Part shown: positions 47,079 to 55,759 of the stretch, piece after piece | Layout: each line of letters begins with the position of its first letter | Position numbering within the stretch: the first letter of the stretch is position 1 | NCBI RefSeq assembly: GCF_963677155.1 | Contig: NZ_OY781884.1 | Location: 2,186,134-2,250,133 of the forward strand | Source: an uncultured Draconibacterium sp. | Lineage (GTDB): Bacteria > Bacteroidota > Bacteroidia > Bacteroidales > Prolixibacteraceae | Direction: 5' to 3' | Length of the DNA stretch: 64,000 nt | The notes under the pieces: model-generated | The model's input: the letters and a program-made list of their open reading frames with translations, nothing else | Told to the model about the DNA's origin: nothing | Database searches by the model: none | Position numbers and translations under genes: made by a program

Positions 47079-47385
47079 ATGAAAAACTTAAGAGCAATCA
47101 CAGTTATTAGCATGCTGTATTTTATTTCCTGCAAAAAATAGCTTTGCCCAGGCCGAAGTAGTAAAAAACGGCGACAACTATGTATTTGTGTATAACGAGG
47201 TTGGAGCAATCGACGCTACCACACGCTGGGATATACCTTTATTTTTTGGAGCCAGTTTTAATATTGGTGAAGCAAAATTGGTAGATGAGAGAGTGTTGAT
47301 GAAAAAAGACAGAAGCTTTAAAGTTACGATTCACAGTAACGGTGTAGGACCTCGTCTTCCCATCGGGTGGATAATCGAAGATTAA
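47079..47385 (+). pseudogene. Small secreted protein gene with a +1 frameshift in an A run
   Basis: From ATG 47079 the frame reads MKNLRAITVISMLYFISCKK and stops (TAG). Removing one A from the A6 run near 47136 joins it to a frame ending at 47385: the product would be MKNLRAITVISMLYFISCKN followed by SFAQAEVVKNG, a complete signal peptide cleaved after AQA. The mature part of about 75 residues (VFVYNEVGAID to LPIGWIIED) is of no known family. The corrected length is 101 residues. A sequencing error, a real null mutation, or slippage at the A run (phase variation or recoding) are all possible. Confidence 0.75.
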
Positions 47386-47429
47386 AATAAATTTTACACT
47401 CATTTTTATCGCTCAAAAAGCTTAAAAAC

Positions 47430-47437
47430 TATCTTTG
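47430..47437 (+). promoter_or_regulatory. -7 box (TATCTTTG) at the mfd start
   Basis: TATCTTTG lies at the very beginning of the mfd frame and overlaps its first in-frame TTG. Transcription from it would begin near 47444, favouring a later start. Confidence 0.5.
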
Positions 47438-50400
47438 CGCAAAACTCAGGTTTTGGAAACAACCACGTTTCTAAAATATTTCGAGGGGCATAGTGCTATA
47501 GCCGGAGTGGTAAAAAAGGCCGCTGCCCCCCCAGGTGAAAAAATTCACCTGCATGGGCTTATTGGGTCTGCCAAAACCGTTTTACTTGCCAAAATATTTC
47601 AGGAAATTCAAAAAAATTGTGTTGTACTGCTTAACGACCGCGAAGAAGCCGCTTATTTTTTCGACGACCTGAACAATCTGGGATTTGCAGAAAACACCCT
47701 GTTTCTACCTTCATCGTACAAACGATCGGTGCAATACGATAATCCGGAACAGGAAAACATTGTGCAGCGCACCGAAGTTCTGAACCTGTTATCAGCCGCC
47801 GAAAAACCTTACTTTGTTATTTCGTATCCCGAGGCAATTATCGAGAAAGTGATCTCAAACGAAAGCCTCGAAAGTAATACGCTGCAGGTAAAAAGTGGCG
47901 ATAAAATTTCTATCGATTTTATTAACGAGTTTTTGTACGAATACGGTTTCGAGCGGGTAGACTTTGTTTATGAGCCCGGCCAGTTTTCGGTACGTGGAAG
48001 TATTGTAGATATCTTTTCATTTTCGCACGAAGATCCGTTTCGTATCGACTTTTTTGGCGATGAAATTGACTCTATACGCAGTTTCGATATAGAAAATCAG
48101 CTTTCGAAAGAGCGTTTAAACCGCATTACCATCGTTCCAAATATTCAGAACAGTTCGGTAGAAGGCGAGCGGATTTCATTTATCGAATTTCAGAAGAAAG
48201 AAAGCCTGTGGTTTGGCAATAATACCAACCAGTTTGTTGACCGGATTACAGAACTGCACCGCCAAACAATTGTAGCACGCGAAGAGAAAGATATTGTTGA
48301 TCTGCTTTTAACTCCTGCCCAATTAGAAAAGCAACTAAAGGCAGAAACTATTTTTGATTTTGGTAACGACCTGGCATTTTCTGCCGGCGAAAAAATAGAG
48401 TTTACCAATTCGAGCCAGCCGGTTTTCAACAAAAATTTTGAACTATTGGGATCAAACCTGATCGAACATCGAAAGAATGGATACGAGCTTTTTATTCTTT
48501 CCGGCCAGGAAAAACAGATAGAACGACTACAAACAATTTTTAAAGATACAGGTGTAGAAATCTCGTTTAAACCAGTAAACTTTGTACTTCACGAGGGGTT
48601 TATCGACCATGAACTGAAAGCCTGCTTTTACACCGATCATCAGATTTTTGAGCGCTACCACCGTTTTAAATTAAAAAACCGAAAAGCGCAACGCGAAGCA
48701 ATTTCATTAAAGGAACTGAATAAACTACATCCGGGAGATTATGTGGTTCACATCGATCACGGAATTGGAAAATTTGCAGGACTGGCGCGCACCGAGGTTA
48801 ACGGAAAAATGCAGGAGGCCATTCGTTTGGTTTATAAAGATAACGACTCGCTGTTGGTAAGTATTCACTCGCTGCACCGCATCTCGAAATATAAAGGAAA
48901 AGACGGTGGCGAGCCGAAAATAAACAAACTGGGTACCGGTGCGTGGCAAAAAATGAAAAACCGCACCAAATCGAAGGTAAAGGATATTGCCAAAGAACTG
49001 ATTGCCCTGTATGCCAAACGGCGAGCCGAAAAAGGTTATGCTTTTTCGCGCGACTCGTACCTCCAAAATGAACTGGAGGCGTCGTTTATTTACGAAGATA
49101 CACCCGACCAGGAAAAGTCGACAGCAGCCGTAAAAGAAGACATGGAAAAAACCATGCCGATGGACCGCCTGGTTTGTGGTGATGTTGGTTTTGGAAAAAC
49201 AGAAATTGCTATCCGGGCAGCATTTAAAGCCGTTACCGACAGCAAACAGGTGGCCGTTTTGGTGCCAACAACCATCCTGGCCTTTCAGCATTTTAAAACC
49301 TTCAGCGAACGCTTGAAAGATTTTCCGGTAAAAATAGATTACGTCAGCCGCCTGAAATCTACGGCACAGGTAAAGGCTGCATTAAAAGATGTTGCCGACG
49401 GAAAAACTGACATTATTATTGGCACACATCGTTTGGTGAGTAAGGATGTTAAGTTTAAAGACCTGGGGTTACTAATTATTGATGAGGAACAAAAATTTGG
49501 CGTATCGGTAAAAGAAAAATTGAAGCAGTTTAAAGTAAATGTTGACACTTTAACATTAACAGCAACGCCAATTCCACGTACCTTGCAATTCTCGCTGATG
49601 GGAGCCCGCGATTTGTCAATTATCCAAACACCGCCACCCAACCGCTACCCCATTGTTACCGAGGTGCATGGTTTTAACGAGCAAATGATAAAAGAAGCCA
49701 TTCTATACGAAATGGACAGAAACGGACAGGTTTTCTTTATTCATAACCGTGTTCAGAATATTTATGAGGTTGAAGCAACGATAAAACGTATTGTTCCGGG
49801 CGTAAAAACAGTGGTTGGCCACGGCCAAATGGAAGGCCCGAAACTAGAAAAAGTGATGCTCGATTTTATTAATGGTAAATTCGATGTGTTGATTGCCACT
49901 ACAATTATTGAATCGGGACTAGACATTCCTAACGCCAACACCATAATAATTAACCATGCCCAAAATTTTGGACTAAGCGACCTCCACCAGCTACGTGGGC
50001 GCGTTGGACGCTCGAATAAAAAAGCATTCTGTTACCTGATTGCACCACCACTTTCAACCGTTAGTGCCGAAGCCCGTAGGCGCTTGCAGGCCATCGAACA
50101 GTTTTCGGAATTAGGCAGCGGTTTTAACATTGCCATGCAAGATCTTGATATTCGTGGTGCCGGAAATATGCTGGGTGCCGAACAAAGTGGTTTTATTGCC
50201 GATATTGGTTTTGAAACTTATCATCGCATTTTAAATGAAGCCATTCAGGAACTGAAACAGGACGAGTTTAAAGATCTGTTTGCCGAAGAAGACAAAGCGC
50301 AGTCGCAGGCTTTCCTGAATATAAAATACGTAAACGACTGTACCATCGATACCGATATGGAACTGCTTTTCCCGAACGATTATATTCCGGGAAACTCGGA

Positions 50401-50794
50401 ACGAATGATGCTATACCGCGAGCTGGATAATATTGAAAGTAAAGAAGCGCTGGACAATTTTACCAAAGGATTACAAGACCGTTTTGGAGAACTACCGCGC
50501 GAAAGCCGCGAACTGATCGATATTCTTCCACTGCGCTGGAAAGCCATCGATTTAAGCATGGAAAGGATCATTCTGAAAAACAAAAAAATGATCTGCTACT
50601 TTGTTGCCGACCAAAAATCGTCGTTCTACCAATCGTGCGATTTTATTAAAATTGTGCAGTACGTACAAAAAGGAAAATCGAAAGGCCGGATGAAAGAAAC
50701 CAATGGAAAACTAACACTCAGTTTTTCAAATGTTCCGAATGTGGAAACAGCAGATTACATACTTCGTGAGATTCTTGACGAAGCAAGAAATTAA
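47435..50794 (+). CDS. mfd: Transcription-repair coupling factor
   Basis: A 1119-residue (as drawn) SF2 translocase that removes stalled RNA polymerase and recruits UvrA. Order: UvrB-like N-terminal region, CarD-like RNA polymerase interaction domain about 431-490 (GDYVVHIDHGIGKFAG), translocase with Walker A GDVGFGKTE near 582-590 and DEEQ near 682, TRG motif region with GRVGRSNKKAFCYL, and a C-terminal TRCF domain. The start is uncertain: there is no early ATG, TTG 47435 lies inside a promoter box, and TTG 47453 (giving METTTFLKYF) is likelier. If so, the leader is only some 10 bases. The rest of the gene is intact. Confidence 0.95.
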   Translation: MRKTQVLETTTFLKYFEGHSAIAGVVKKAAAPPGEKIHLHGLIGSAKTVLLAKIFQEIQKNCVVLLNDREEAAYFFDDLNNLGFAENTLFLPSSYKRSVQYDNPEQENIVQRTEVLNLLSAAEKPYFVISYPEAIIEKVISNESLESNTLQVKSGDKISIDFINEFLYEYGFERVDFVYEPGQFSVRGSIVDIFSFSHEDPFRIDFFGDEIDSIRSFDIENQLSKERLNRITIVPNIQNSSVEGERISFIEFQKKESLWFGNNTNQFVDRITELHRQTIVAREEKDIVDLLLTPAQLEKQLKAETIFDFGNDLAFSAGEKIEFTNSSQPVFNKNFELLGSNLIEHRKNGYELFILSGQEKQIERLQTIFKDTGVEISFKPVNFVLHEGFIDHELKACFYTDHQIFERYHRFKLKNRKAQREAISLKELNKLHPGDYVVHIDHGIGKFAGLARTEVNGKMQEAIRLVYKDNDSLLVSIHSLHRISKYKGKDGGEPKINKLGTGAWQKMKNRTKSKVKDIAKELIALYAKRRAEKGYAFSRDSYLQNELEASFIYEDTPDQEKSTAAVKEDMEKTMPMDRLVCGDVGFGKTEIAIRAAFKAVTDSKQVAVLVPTTILAFQHFKTFSERLKDFPVKIDYVSRLKSTAQVKAALKDVADGKTDIIIGTHRLVSKDVKFKDLGLLIIDEEQKFGVSVKEKLKQFKVNVDTLTLTATPIPRTLQFSLMGARDLSIIQTPPPNRYPIVTEVHGFNEQMIKEAILYEMDRNGQVFFIHNRVQNIYEVEATIKRIVPGVKTVVGHGQMEGPKLEKVMLDFINGKFDVLIATTIIESGLDIPNANTIIINHAQNFGLSDLHQLRGRVGRSNKKAFCYLIAPPLSTVSAEARRRLQAIEQFSELGSGFNIAMQDLDIRGAGNMLGAEQSGFIADIGFETYHRILNEAIQELKQDEFKDLFAEEDKAQSQAFLNIKYVNDCTIDTDMELLFPNDYIPGNSERMMLYRELDNIESKEALDNFTKGLQDRFGELPRESRELIDILPLRWKAIDLSMERIILKNKKMICYFVADQKSSFYQSCDFIKIVQYVQKGKSKGRMKETNGKLTLSFSNVPNVETADYILREILDEARN

Positions 50795-50974
50795 TCGCTT
50801 CATCAAGAAAACAATATTATCGAGAAGCCTAGAATTCCCCAATACTCTCAATCAGATACATTTAGTAGATGTTGTTCTAGAAAAAATCACGATATTCGTA
50901 CTTTGAGAAAACCAAATCGTTAGAAACCCATCAAACAAATTATTTAAACCGAAATAACTTTAAAAATTAGAAAT

Positions 50975-51688
50975 ATGAACATAATGGTGAAAATTGGAAA
51001 AGCACTAACTCTCTTTTTAATTGTTACCGGATTTTTTGCCTGCAGCGACGATGACAACTCAGCACCTTTCGAGGTTATTGGCGATGTTTATATAATTAAA
51101 CGTACTATTAACGATGAAGTAAAATATGCCAATGCCTATGTGGCCTGGGGTAACCAACCAATGAGCCTGGCAGAAGTTACGGTTCCCGGTGGTGCAACGG
51201 TAACCTTAGCCGCAGCCAGTGGAGTTATGAACACTTATTTTAAAGAACCGGGTTTGAATGAATTCAGTACTTCTGATCCGGTGGAGGGCAATTACCAGTT
51301 TTTAGTAATAAATGAGGATATTACCCATGAAACAACCGATTTACTTGATTTTGATAATATTGCTTTTACACCTGTCTCCTCGGCAGTAATCACTAATAAC
51401 GTTTTAAGTGTGCAGTGGGAAACCAATAGTGTTGCAGAGGGGTATCAAATCAGATTGATTGACCAAAACGGCGATGTAGCTTTTTTTAGCGTAGCCCTGC
51501 CAGAACAAATGACTCGTTTAGATATTGGCACAAACACAGCTACCGGTTCATGGTACGAAACCCCGGTGGCAGGCAACGTTTATACGATAGAATTCCTGAC
51601 AATTAGATACGAAGACGATGCCACCAGTTTAGATGAGGCAAAAAACATTCAGGAAATTGCCATTACCGAGCAAGAAATTATCTGGTAA
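50975..51688 (+). CDS. Lipoprotein of unknown function, copy 1 of a tandem pair
   Basis: A 237-residue lipoprotein, with signal ending in lipobox FFAC followed by acidic SDDDN. The mature protein is beta-rich; a fibronectin-like segment is suggested by VLSVQWETNSVAEGYQIRLID (first 20 shared in outline with copy 2: VYVKWDKVDDAEGYFVQIFD). Copy 2 at 51893 has the same layout (IKRTINDEVKYANAYVAWGN / LKRSIGGEEKFALAYYAYGN). The acidic residues after the cysteine fit a surface-exposed lipoprotein export signal in Bacteroidota. No enzyme motif. Confidence 0.75.
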   Translation: MNIMVKIGKALTLFLIVTGFFACSDDDNSAPFEVIGDVYIIKRTINDEVKYANAYVAWGNQPMSLAEVTVPGGATVTLAAASGVMNTYFKEPGLNEFSTSDPVEGNYQFLVINEDITHETTDLLDFDNIAFTPVSSAVITNNVLSVQWETNSVAEGYQIRLIDQNGDVAFFSVALPEQMTRLDIGTNTATGSWYETPVAGNVYTIEFLTIRYEDDATSLDEAKNIQEIAITEQEIIW

Positions 51689-51711
51689 TAAAAAACTACA
51701 ATCAATAGAAC

Positions 51712-51739
51712 AACCGTCTGAATTTCAGGCGGTTTTTTT
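51712..51739 (+). terminator. Terminator after lipoprotein copy 1
   Basis: ACCGTCTGAATTTCAGGCGGT followed by seven T. The sequence is the same as that after copy 2 at 52631. Confidence 0.85.
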
Positions 51740-51892
51740 ATGCCCTTTTGGAGTCTAATCTTCGAATTTCATTACAATCAAAAAAAAATCAATTTGCCAA
51801 GCAACCATTGTTTATTCAATTGCATCTGTCAAGCGACAAATGAATAGTTATAAATTCATAAAAATTCAAAGTAAATTTTAAAACAAATCAAA

Positions 51893-52612
51893 ATGATTAA
51901 CATTCAGAAAATTGGCAAATTAGTTTTACTAGCGTTTATTGTAACCGGTTTTTGGGCATGTAACGATGATGATCCGGAACCATTTGGTTTTACAGCAGAG
52001 GTTGTTACCCTTAAAAGATCAATCGGTGGCGAAGAAAAATTTGCATTAGCTTATTACGCCTACGGTAACATGAAAATAGATTCGGCCAGTGTGAAAATTT
52101 CAGGCGATTCAACGCTTGTACTTCCATCAACAGGAACACTAAAAATCACTCGTTATTACAACCCGTCGATGGAAGATTTTACCACTACTGCTCCGGTAAC
52201 AAAAAATTATGACTTTTCGGTAAAGAACAACAATGTTGAATATACCGAGACTGAGAATCACACCTTCACCGATTTGGATATCCCAACAATTGACTCTGTT
52301 GGCGTAACAACCAATAACAAATCAGTCTATGTTAAATGGGACAAGGTTGACGATGCAGAAGGTTATTTTGTTCAGATATTCGACAATGAACATAAAGCAG
52401 TTTTTAATACTGGCGGTCTTATATCAAAAGATAGTAATAGTATTACTGCTAATGAAAGTACAGGAAGATGGGGAGCATCATTATCAGCAGGAAAAACCTA
52501 TACTATAGAAGTGCAGGCAATGCTATTTGAAGACGGTGCAACCAGCGCTAATTCCGGCGAGCAAATAGAAACTATTGCAATAGCATCGGAAGAGTTTACC
52601 TTTGGTGATTAA
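51893..52612 (+). CDS. Lipoprotein of unknown function, copy 2 of a tandem pair
   Basis: A 239-residue paralogue of the gene at 50975: lipobox FWAC, then NDDDPEPFGF. Shared segments occur in the same order over the full length, including AEGY near the fibronectin-like strand and TYTIEVQAMLFEDGATS against YTIEFLTIRYEDDATS. Divergence is substantial, so the duplication is old, yet both keep the same terminator. No function known. Confidence 0.75.
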   Translation: MINIQKIGKLVLLAFIVTGFWACNDDDPEPFGFTAEVVTLKRSIGGEEKFALAYYAYGNMKIDSASVKISGDSTLVLPSTGTLKITRYYNPSMEDFTTTAPVTKNYDFSVKNNNVEYTETENHTFTDLDIPTIDSVGVTTNNKSVYVKWDKVDDAEGYFVQIFDNEHKAVFNTGGLISKDSNSITANESTGRWGASLSAGKTYTIEVQAMLFEDGATSANSGEQIETIAIASEEFTFGD

Positions 52613-52630
52613 AAAAACAGTCCGCAATAC

Positions 52631-52658
52631 AACCGTCTGAATTTCAGGCGGTTTTTTT
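52631..52658 (+). terminator. Terminator after lipoprotein copy 2
   Basis: AACCGTCTGAATTTCAGGCG plus GTTTTTTT: the same hairpin and T-run as at 51712. It ends 18 bases before the first blaI operator. Confidence 0.85.
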
Positions 52659-52675
52659 ATGCTTTTTTTTAAAAA

Positions 52676-52691
52676 TACTACATTTATAGTA
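52676..52691. promoter_or_regulatory. blaI operator 1 (TACTA-N6-TAGTA)
   Basis: TACTACATTTATAGTA is a palindrome with five-base arms. It matches operator 2 in arms and spacing, 54 bases upstream of it. Binding by the adjacent BlaI-type repressor is inference from family knowledge. Confidence 0.65.
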
Positions 52692-52729
52692 GAAAATCTA
52701 TTTAAATAGTTTTATTTCTAAAACATTAG

Positions 52730-52745
52730 TACTATGTTTGTAGTA
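52730..52745. promoter_or_regulatory. blaI operator 2 overlapping the promoter
   Basis: TACTATGTTTGTAGTA has the same arms as operator 1 and contains TATGTTTG (52733-52740), a match to the -7 consensus. Repressor binding here would cover the promoter of blaI-blaR1, which begins at 52785. Confidence 0.7.
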
Positions 52746-52784
52746 GAATATAATTTTAGTACGATAATTGTAGCGACTCATAAA

Positions 52785-53162
52785 ATGAAGACATTAACAA
52801 AAGCAGAAGAACAGGTAATGCATATTCTCTGGAATTTAAAAGAAGGAGTTGTAAAACAGGTAGTTGACGAATTTGGCGATAACAAACCGGCTTACACCAC
52901 TGTTGCAACCGTTTTAAATGTTCTGGAAAAAAAGGGATTTGTTACCCATAAAAAAATTGGTAATACAAATCTTTTTTCACCTGCAGTTAGTAAAACAGAC
53001 TACACAAAAGTCCAGTTTTCGTCGTTATTGAAAAACTATTTTAACGGCTCGTTCCCGAAAATGGCTACATTTTTTGCCAAAGAAAACAACCTGGGAATGG
53101 AAGAGCTGGAAGAAATGCTAAAGATGACAGAAAACGAATTAAACAAAGAAAAGAAAGACTAG
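52785..53162 (+). CDS. BlaI/MecI-family transcriptional repressor
   Basis: A 125-residue winged-helix repressor. KTLTKAEEQVMHILWNLKEG opens it, TTVATVLNVLEKKGFV is the recognition region, and the C-terminal part dimerises (ELEEMLKMTENEL). The start MKTLTK is chosen because an upstream in-frame ATG at 52734 lies inside operator/promoter 2. In this family the partner BlaR1-type protease cuts or inactivates the repressor on signal. The blaR1 gene begins 2 bases after its stop. No beta-lactamase gene is adjacent, so the signal may not be an antibiotic. Confidence 0.92.
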   Translation: MKTLTKAEEQVMHILWNLKEGVVKQVVDEFGDNKPAYTTVATVLNVLEKKGFVTHKKIGNTNLFSPAVSKTDYTKVQFSSLLKNYFNGSFPKMATFFAKENNLGMEELEEMLKMTENELNKEKKD

Positions 53163-53164
53163 CC

Positions 53165-54826
53165 ATGGAAACTTCTCTTTTTTATCTATTAAACGCATCC
53201 GGAGGAATTGTTCTTTTCTACCTGGTTTACTGGTTGTTTCTTCGCAACGAGACTTTTCACCTAGCCAACCGCTTGTTTTTGTTAGGCTCATTGCTTTTAG
53301 CCATCCTGCTTCCACTGCTTCCGGTTCGCTACGAGGTTTTGATTGAAGCAACTGAAGGCGCAAAAAACGGAGCACATACCATAGCCGATACCTTCAAAAA
53401 CATTCCGGTATTTAAAGGAACCAAAGAAAGTACCACAACTTTTGGCTGGCAACAGGCAATTCTGCTGATTTACCTCACCGGGGCAGCTATTTTCCTGCTA
53501 CGTTTGCTTACACAAACTGCTGTTCTCATCCATTTAATGATAAAATACCGCGTAACTTCGTTTAACGGAATGCGCGTGGTAGAAAACGAAAAATACGGAC
53601 TACCTTTCTCATTTTTCAATATTGTATTTATAAATCCGAAATTTCATACACAGGACGACCTGCCGGAAATTCTGGCTCACGAAAAAGTGCACATTCGTGA
53701 GAATCACTGGTTCGACCTGCTTTTTATAGAACTGTTAACAGTCATCTTTTGGTTCAACCCATTTATTTGGTTGTTTGAACGAGCAATTAAACAAAACCAT
53801 GAGTACCTGGCCGACAAAGGTGTTCTTGCGCAGGGACACACTGTAGGCCGCTACCAGGCTTTATTAGTAAACCAGCTGATGGGCATGCAAATTATTGGAA
53901 TTACCAATAATCTGAATTTTGCCCTTAGCACAAATCGATTAAAAATGATGACGAGAAAGAAAACATCGGCCCGACGGCTGATACGATTTACCTGGGTGCT
54001 GCCCGCTCTTGCGCTGTTGTTGTTCGCTTTTGCCGAACCGGAATACAGCTACAAGGAAACTGAAATAGTTAGCAACAAGCTTGTGCCTGCCAAAACGCAA
54101 TCAGAAAAACAGCTTACCATTAACGGAAAAGTTGTTTCGAAGGAAACCGGAAAAGTAATTCCGGGAGCTTCAATTGTTATCAAAGGCTCAACTGTTGGAT
54201 GTGTGTCTGATCGCAACGGAACTTTTACACTGGTTGATAATAACCCTACGGTAAAAGCCGATGGAAGCCTGAGTTCGGAAGTTGTGGTTTCGTATGTAGG
54301 CATGAAAACTGTTGAGAATACGATTAGTGCTTCCGGAACGGACAAGGCAAAGTACACTTTTGAAATGGAGGAAGCAGTACTGCTACTTTACAATCCGAAT
54401 TATTCTGGCGAACAAATGGTTCCGCCACCACCACCACTTCCTGCTGCGAGAAAAGGGAAACAAGCAAATGGAGAAACTCCACCACCGCCGCCACCTCCTG
54501 TCGATGAGGAAGAAAAAATCTTCTTTGTTGTGGAAGAAATGCCGAAATATCCGGGAGGAATACAGATGCTTATGGGAGAGATTCATAACAAACAAGTAAT
54601 GTATGGTGACAACATAAAAAACAGGGGAAAAGCAACAGTAACCTTTACTGTTGATCCCAAAGGGAAAGTTACAGACATTAAAGTTGTTGAAAAAGACAAT
54701 GACGAGGCTGCGAAATGTGCAGTACAGATCGTTTCAGAATTGCAAGACTGGACTCCTGGGAAACAGCGCGGTAAACCTGTTGCGGTGAAATACCTTCTTC
54801 CTATGGAGTTTTCTCGATTCCATTAG
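53165..54826 (+). CDS. BlaR1/MecR1-type M56 peptidase with CarboxypepD-like and TonB C-terminal domains
   Basis: A 553-residue membrane protease. Four helices occupy about 1-290; the zinc motif is HEKVH at 172-176 with NHEYLAD downstream, as in M56 peptidases. In place of a penicillin-binding sensor domain, the exported part has a carboxypeptidase-regulatory-like domain (ETGKVIPGASIVIKGSTVG, about 325-390), two polyproline stretches (near 419 and 439) and a TonB C-terminal domain (about 455-553, PKYPGG to YLLPMEF). This layout is known in Bacteroidota, where the inducing signal is unclear. It forms an operon with blaI and has its own terminator. Confidence 0.92.
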   Translation: METSLFYLLNASGGIVLFYLVYWLFLRNETFHLANRLFLLGSLLLAILLPLLPVRYEVLIEATEGAKNGAHTIADTFKNIPVFKGTKESTTTFGWQQAILLIYLTGAAIFLLRLLTQTAVLIHLMIKYRVTSFNGMRVVENEKYGLPFSFFNIVFINPKFHTQDDLPEILAHEKVHIRENHWFDLLFIELLTVIFWFNPFIWLFERAIKQNHEYLADKGVLAQGHTVGRYQALLVNQLMGMQIIGITNNLNFALSTNRLKMMTRKKTSARRLIRFTWVLPALALLLFAFAEPEYSYKETEIVSNKLVPAKTQSEKQLTINGKVVSKETGKVIPGASIVIKGSTVGCVSDRNGTFTLVDNNPTVKADGSLSSEVVVSYVGMKTVENTISASGTDKAKYTFEMEEAVLLLYNPNYSGEQMVPPPPPLPAARKGKQANGETPPPPPPPVDEEEKIFFVVEEMPKYPGGIQMLMGEIHNKQVMYGDNIKNRGKATVTFTVDPKGKVTDIKVVEKDNDEAAKCAVQIVSELQDWTPGKQRGKPVAVKYLLPMEFSRFH

Positions 54827-54870
54827 AACTTAAATAAATAACAGAAAACAAGAATAATCCTCATTGATTC

Positions 54871-54906
54871 ACCCGCTTTTCGTTATGGAAAGCGGGTGTT
54901 TTTTAT
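54871..54906 (+). terminator. Terminator of blaI-blaR1
   Basis: ACCCGCTTT pairs with AAAGCGGGT around a loop, then GTTTTTTAT. It begins about 45 bases after the blaR1 stop. Confidence 0.85.
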
Positions 54907-54939
54907 ATAACTTGTATGCTATTCTATAAACTATGAACA

Positions 54940-55509
54940 ATGCAGAGAAAATACTTCAAAAACAACACCGAATGGGAAAAATGGCTGGAGCAACACCACG
55001 ATAAAGAAAAGGAACTGTTTCTGCTTTATTACAAAAAACACACAGGTAAACCGTGTATTTCTTACGACGATTCGGTAAAAACAGCGCTATGCTACGGTTG
55101 GATCGACGGTTTGGTAAAACGAATCGACGATGAAAGCTACACCCGGCGATTTACGCCCCGAAAAGAAAACAGTGTATGGTCGTCAGTGAATAAAAAACGC
55201 ATTGCCAAATTATTGCAAGAAGGAAGAATGAAACCTCTGGGTTTAAGACTTGTTGAAGCCGCCAAACAAAACGGGAATTGGGAAAGGGCTTATTCCTTTC
55301 CTCGAACTGGACTTGAAATATCTGATCAATTTAAAGCTGAGCTAAACAATAACACCAAAGCCTGTGCTTATTTTGACAGTCTGAGTCAGACACAAAAAAA
55401 TCATTTTATAATGTGGATTAATACAGCTAAACGCCCCGAAACCAAACAAAAAAGAATTAAGGAATCGATTGAATTGCTTACCAATAAAAAGAAGTTGGGC
55501 TTAAAATAG
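54940..55509 (+). CDS. YdeI/OmpD-associated family protein
   Basis: A 189-residue cytoplasmic protein of the YdeI/OmpD-associated (bacteriocin-protection) family. WEKWLEQHHDKEKELFLLYY, CYGWIDGLVKRIDDESYTRR and FTPRKENSVWSSVNKKR are family motifs, and LFFD-like segments are replaced by AYFDSLSQTQKNHFIMWI. The C-terminal AKRPETKQKRIKESIELL closes it. Activity of the family is unknown. It stands alone between two terminators. Confidence 0.88.
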   Translation: MQRKYFKNNTEWEKWLEQHHDKEKELFLLYYKKHTGKPCISYDDSVKTALCYGWIDGLVKRIDDESYTRRFTPRKENSVWSSVNKKRIAKLLQEGRMKPLGLRLVEAAKQNGNWERAYSFPRTGLEISDQFKAELNNNTKACAYFDSLSQTQKNHFIMWINTAKRPETKQKRIKESIELLTNKKKLGLK

Positions 55510-55525
55510 AGCCGCTATAAAAAAC

Positions 55526-55554
55526 GAAAGGCCGGTTCAATAACCAGCCCTTTC
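55526..55554 (+). terminator. Probable terminator of the YdeI-like gene
   Basis: GAAAGGCCGGTT and AACCAGCCCTTTC pair with two mismatches; the T-run is weak. Confidence 0.45.
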
Positions 55555-55609
55555 TCAATCAACCTAAACCTAAACTAAACCAAAAACCAAACCATCTTTT
55601 ATGGTATGT

Positions 55610-55684
55610 AAATCTTTTTGATAAAGATTTGTAACAGTAAAACACCAGTTGGGCAAAAAGGTTTACCGAATGGTGGTTTTTTTC
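55610..55684. other. Hairpins in the convergent gap before the amylase operon end
   Basis: A perfect eight-base hairpin (AAATCTTT ... AAAGATTT, 55610-55630) is followed by CACCAGTT ... AATGGTG and a run of T (to 55684), which could end transcription in either direction. No gene is supported between 55510 and 55759. Confidence 0.45.
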
Positions 55685-55759
55685 TTGAAATGCATAAATT
55701 TCTCGCAAATTGCGCTGATAACTTTATAATCTGTTCTGCTTTACTTGTAGCACTTTGTT

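Noticed and set aside
52734..52784. ATG 52734 as the blaI start
   Set aside because: It lies within operator 2 and the -7 box, and the added residues are not part of the BlaI fold.
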